NCBI RefSeq assembly: GCF_004791025.1
Contig: NZ_SRUO01000003.1
Coordinates: 1-64,000, forward strand
Reading direction: 5' to 3'
DNA: 64,000 bases
Source: Mesorhizobium sp. M4B.F.Ca.ET.203.01.1.1
GTDB lineage: Bacteria > Pseudomonadota > Alphaproteobacteria > Rhizobiales > Rhizobiaceae
This document shows positions 60,887 to 64,000 of this stretch, piece by piece. Each line of letters starts with the position of its first letter. Positions within the stretch are counted from its first letter, which is position 1. A program made the position numbers and the translations under genes. Under the pieces are notes generated by a model. The model made no database searches. It worked only from the letters and a program-made list of their open reading frames with translations, and was not told the DNA's origin.

Positions 60887-61267
60887 ATGTTCTACGCCAT
60901 CCTGGCCTACCACGTCGAACAAACCGTCCAGTCCTGGACGCCCGAGGAGGATGCCGCGCTGATGGTCGACCTGCTCGAGGTCAACGACAGGCTGACCCGC
61001 GCAGGCAAGCTTGGGCCGGCGGCGAGGCTGGGCGAGACGGCGAAAGCCGTCACGCTGCGCGGCCCAGGCGACGGCATGGTGATCGACGGACCCTTTGCCG
61101 AGACCAAGGAACAGTTGCTGGGCCTCTATGTCCTCGACTGCGCCGACCAGGACGAGGCGATTGCCACGGCGCGCGACCTCAAGCGCGTCAATCCGAGCGC
61201 GGTCTACGAAATCCGGCCGATCATGCTTTACCTGCCCGGCGCGCCGCTGGCTGCCGGCAAGGGATGA
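60887..61267 (+). CDS. YCII/DGPF-domain protein
   Basis: A 126-residue protein of the YCII-related family. AILAYHVEQTVQSWTPEEDA at the front and the family-defining VIDGPFAETKEQLLGLYVLD in the middle. It has a ferredoxin-like dimeric fold; such genes are often beside ECF sigma factors, but none is seen here. ATG 60887 has GAGGA upstream. It follows the kinase gene by 95 bases. Confidence 0.92.
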   Translation: MFYAILAYHVEQTVQSWTPEEDAALMVDLLEVNDRLTRAGKLGPAARLGETAKAVTLRGPGDGMVIDGPFAETKEQLLGLYVLDCADQDEAIATARDLKRVNPSAVYEIRPIMLYLPGAPLAAGKG

Positions 61268-61310
61268 GAAGCGCCTGCAGGGCAATTCAGGCAGTGCGCG
61301 TCGGCAAGGA

Positions 61311-61547
61311 TCACCGCAGAGGACTGCGCCCGGCGATGCGGCCGCGGGCCGCGACATCGGCGGGAGCTTCATCGACGGGATAGCCGAAGTCCTTCAGGTC
61401 AGATATCGACAGTCCGGCCAGAGCCCTGCGCTGCATGGCATCCTGATACCAGCGCCGAAGCCCGGCGAAGGCGGTCGCGACATGGGCAGCGAGAGTGCCG
61501 GCAAAACGGGAGGTCGGCCGGAAGCTGCTGAGGCTGATGTAGGTCAT
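61311..61547 (-). CDS. DUF1127 protein
   Basis: A 78-residue protein. The C-terminal DUF1127 motif reads WYQDAMQRRALAGLSISDLK followed by DFGYP; the more usual form is L-D-LKDIGL. The start ATG 61547 has AGGGAGAA upstream. Its N-terminal half (SSFRPTSRFAGTLAAHVATA) is longer than in minimal members. A second, more divergent DUF1127 gene is at 2130-2318. Confidence 0.8.
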   Translation of the reverse strand: MTYISLSSFRPTSRFAGTLAAHVATAFAGLRRWYQDAMQRRALAGLSISDLKDFGYPVDEAPADVAARGRIAGRSPLR

Positions 61548-61718
61548 TGCAATTCTCCCTCTTTCGAACTCACGAGGGCAATGTCCCACCGGCGCGCTTT
61601 GCCGATGTTCATGCAGGCGTGAAAACGCGGGGAAAAACCGCGAACAGCAGCGTTAAATCGTCGTTAAGTCGGCGACGGGACGTGATATTCTATCTGAGGC
61701 TGTTTCTCGGGGGTCGGG

Positions 61719-63737
61719 GTGCATATCCGATTGCTTGGCGACATCGAGGTTGCCTCCGCAGGCGGGCAACCTTTGCATTTCGCGACGCGCAAGACGGCGT
61801 TGCTCTTTGCCGCGCTCGTTTTGGCTGGCCCCAAGGGCCTTCGCCGCGAGAGGGTGGCGGCGATGCTGTGGGCTGGCAGCGGCGAGCAGCAGGCGCGAAA
61901 CAGCCTGCGCCAGGCCCTGGTCGACATCAGGCGGCTGTTTCCGTCCACAGGCGACGAGACCATTCGCATCGAAGGCAATGCCGACACCATCTGGCTGGCG
62001 GCGAATGCCGATGAAGCCGACATCTGGATTTTTGACCAGAAGTGCCAGGCCGATGATGGTGCAAGCCTCGCGGCAGCGGCCGACTTCTACCGGGGCGACC
62101 TGCTCGACGGGCTGGCATTCCCACACGAGATCGACGAATGGCTTGCGCCGTTTCGGGCGACCTACACTCGCAAGGCGCTGGACCTGGTCGAGCGACTGAG
62201 CCTCTTGCCGGAATTGGGTTCGCACCAGGAACAGGCGTGTGAAAGACTGGCCGAGCGGCTGGTGGCTCTCGACCCATGCGCCGAGCAGGCCCACCGCGCC
62301 CTGATCCGGATCTTCCGAAGCCGCGGCAAGACCAACGATGCCTTCCGCCAGTTCCTGGCCTGCAAGGAAGCCCTGAAGCGCGAGCTCGGAGTCGAGCCCG
62401 AAGAGGCGACGCGGGCACTGCTCGAACGCATCGAAGCGCCGGGGCATCTGACGGAACCGATGGCCGAGGGCGGACCGCCTGAGGTCGAACCGTCCCGCCC
62501 GGAAGCGAAGGCGGAGCCGCCGCGCCCTGCCGTTTCAGTGCCGGAAAAGCCGTCGATTGCTGTTCTGCCGTTCCAGAATATGAGCGGCGACGCCGAGCAG
62601 GAATATTTCACCGACGGCGTCGTCGAGGAGATCACGACGGCGCTGTCGCATGTGAACTGGCTGTTCGTGATCGCGCGGAATTCCGCCTTTGCCTACAAGG
62701 GCCAGGCGGTCGACGTCACGCGCGTGGCACGGGAACTCGGTGTGCGCTACGTGCTGGAGGGCAGCGTCCGCAGGGCCGGCAGCCGGCTGCGCGTGGCGGG
62801 CCAGCTCATCGAAGCGACGGCGGGGGTGACTCTCTGGGCTGATCGCTTCGAAGGCGACATCGCGGAGGTGTTCGAACTGCAGGACCTCGTCGCATCCAGC
62901 GTCATCGGCGCGATTTCGCCCAGGCTCGAGCAGGCCGAGATAGCGCGCGCCAAACGCAAGCCCACCGAGAGTCTCGACGCCTACGACCACTATCTGCGCG
63001 GCATGGCGAGCCTTTACCGCTGGACGAGGGAGGGGCTGGAAGAGGCACTGCCGCAGTTCTACAAGGCTATCCAGCTCGACCCCGATTTTGCCGCCGCGCA
63101 AGGCGCTGCCGCCTGGTGCTATTTCTGGCGGATGGCGAATGGCTGGATGACAGACCGGCAGAAGGAGACCACCGAGGTCTCGCGGCTGGTCGGCAACGTC
63201 GCCATCGCCGGCCACGACGACGCGGTGGCGCTGGCCTTCAGTGGTCTGGCGCTGGGCTATGTCATGGGCGACTACGAGGCCGGTTCGGCACTGGCCGACC
63301 GCGCGCTCGTGCTGAATCCGAACTGCGCCGCCGCCTGGAGCGCCAGCGGCTGCCTCAAGGCCTGCCACGACGACCCGGACATCGCCATCGAGCACCTGTC
63401 GCGGGCAAGGCGGCTAAGCCCGCTCGATCCGCTGACCTTTTTCATGCAGTCATTCACCGCTTTCGCGCATTTCGTGGCCGGCCGCCACGATGATGCGTGG
63501 CCAATTGCCGAGGCGGCTTCCCGCGCGCAGCCATACTATCTCACCGGCCTGCGCGTCGCGGCCGCCAGCAATGCAATGGCCGGCAGGTTGGATGCCGCGA
63601 GCAAGCATATCGCGCGCTCGCTGCGGCTCGATCCCGAACTGACGCTTTCCAACCTCAAATACAGGGTGGGGCTGATCAAGCCGGACTATTTCGCCAGATA
63701 TGTCGAAGCGCTGCGGCTGGCCGGCTTGCCCGAATGA
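61719..63737 (+). CDS. BTAD-type regulator fused to a TolB-like domain and TPRs
   Basis: A 672-residue soluble protein. Residues 1-95 are an OmpR/SARP-like winged helix (LLGDIEVASAGGQPLHFATR). Residues about 96-245 are the bacterial transcriptional activator domain (LLDGLAFPHEIDEWLAPFRA). After a Pro/Glu linker, residues about 275-395 are the TolB/FlgO-like domain (PSIAVLPFQNMSGDAEQEYF, then TDGVVEEITTAL). TPR helices fill the C terminus (about 425-670). Similar fusions occur in rhizobia, some with adenylate cyclase domains; this one has none. The start is GTG 61719. Ligand and target are unknown. Confidence 0.9.
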   Translation: MHIRLLGDIEVASAGGQPLHFATRKTALLFAALVLAGPKGLRRERVAAMLWAGSGEQQARNSLRQALVDIRRLFPSTGDETIRIEGNADTIWLAANADEADIWIFDQKCQADDGASLAAAADFYRGDLLDGLAFPHEIDEWLAPFRATYTRKALDLVERLSLLPELGSHQEQACERLAERLVALDPCAEQAHRALIRIFRSRGKTNDAFRQFLACKEALKRELGVEPEEATRALLERIEAPGHLTEPMAEGGPPEVEPSRPEAKAEPPRPAVSVPEKPSIAVLPFQNMSGDAEQEYFTDGVVEEITTALSHVNWLFVIARNSAFAYKGQAVDVTRVARELGVRYVLEGSVRRAGSRLRVAGQLIEATAGVTLWADRFEGDIAEVFELQDLVASSVIGAISPRLEQAEIARAKRKPTESLDAYDHYLRGMASLYRWTREGLEEALPQFYKAIQLDPDFAAAQGAAAWCYFWRMANGWMTDRQKETTEVSRLVGNVAIAGHDDAVALAFSGLALGYVMGDYEAGSALADRALVLNPNCAAAWSASGCLKACHDDPDIAIEHLSRARRLSPLDPLTFFMQSFTAFAHFVAGRHDDAWPIAEAASRAQPYYLTGLRVAAASNAMAGRLDAASKHIARSLRLDPELTLSNLKYRVGLIKPDYFARYVEALRLAGLPE

Positions 63738-63771
63738 GTGCTCCTTTCAATCCGGCGACCTGCCTCAGCCG

Positions 63772-64000
63772 CTAAACCACCATCGCGAGCTCCGGCAGCG
63801 CCGCGTCCGCAACCGTCAGGAATCGCGTCAGCAGCGCGGCGCATTTTTGCGCATGGGTCGCAATGAGGAAGTGGCCGGCGCCGTCGACGACCGCGCGACG
63901 CGCATTCGGCAAAGCCCGTGCCAGCACGTCGGTCATGGCCACCATCGCCGGATTGGCGAACTCGCCCCTGACGAGGAGAACCGGAATGTCCGGGCGGCGG
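63772..64000 (-). CDS. Alpha/beta hydrolase, C-terminal part (runs off the right edge)
   Basis: An open frame on the minus strand from the window edge to TAG 63772-63774, giving the last 75 residues. RRPDIPVLLVRGEFANPAMV supplies the strand before the acid residue, and VVDGAGHFLIATHAQ carries the catalytic histidine, which is the C-terminal half of an alpha/beta hydrolase triad. The N-terminal part with the nucleophile is outside the window. It converges on the BTAD regulator gene with a 34-base gap. Confidence 0.8.
   Translation of the reverse strand, partial: RRPDIPVLLVRGEFANPAMVAMTDVLARALPNARRAVVDGAGHFLIATHAQKCAALLTRFLTVADAALPELAMVV

Noticed and set aside
1-64000. tRNA, rRNA, CRISPR, insertion sequence or prophage
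   Set aside because: I looked for cloverleaf-type T-loop sequences, regular 28-36 base repeats with spacers, transposase motifs and phage structural genes and saw none. A scan with tRNAscan-SE, Infernal and a CRISPR finder would settle it.

Overview
This is a GC-rich chromosomal window from an alphaproteobacterium of the Rhizobiales, most likely Mesorhizobium or a close relative. I infer this from the protein families present (BA14K, DUF1127, YbjN, a UbiK-type factor, a short second-type ClpS ending in TEPEE, petABC for a cytochrome bc1 complex) and from the rhizobial-type palindromic repeats between genes. I see no rRNA, tRNA, CRISPR array, insertion sequence or prophage. Most of the window is ordinary core genome, tightly packed, with many genes overlapping by 1-4 bases.

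Layout. 0.5-10 kb: ABC-F ATPase, small DUF1127 protein, VOC and DUF1428 proteins, TPR-sulfotransferase, double-Kazal lipoprotein, two cold-shock proteins, a BA14K protein, a metallo-hydrolase and ilvE. 10-15 kb: MarR regulator, OmpR-type regulator and sensor kinase in one operon, then a glycosyltransferase and a membrane protein. 15-23 kb: csaA, ybjN, a UbiK-type gene, an orphan BrnA-like gene, then the lgt - methyltransferase - pgeF - M24-like run, a lipoprotein and prs. 23-28.4 kb: an AraC regulator beside an Fsr-like exporter, an SDR enzyme, and an OhrR-type regulator divergent from an alpha/beta hydrolase with several palindromes between them. 28.7-36 kb: rplY-pth-ychF, two MaoC proteins, apt and petABC. 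36-45 kb: cupin, two ABC exporters with small partners, trmL, soxR behind a near-consensus SoxR box, hemF, DUF1344 and DUF1059.

45-47 kb: a beta-barrel-like exported protein followed by a secreted subtilisin-like protein. 47-57 kb: cca-nudix-DUF1285, and facing away from it a four-gene moxR - DUF58 - DUF4159 - VWA membrane operon, then clpS. 57-64 kb: three small exported or membrane proteins, a two-component system divergent from them with two period-11 direct repeats in between, a YCII protein, a second DUF1127 protein, a 672-residue BTAD/TolB-like/TPR regulator, and the C-terminal part of an alpha/beta hydrolase running off the end.

The least explained elements are: the divergent two-component system with small exported proteins and phased repeats (57.8-60.8 kb); the barrel/subtilase pair (45.4-47.1 kb); the OhrR-like regulator with palindromes unlike the usual Ohr operator (27.1 kb); the M24-like enzyme without metal ligands (20.1 kb); and the way intergenic palindromic repeats supply the stop codons of several genes.
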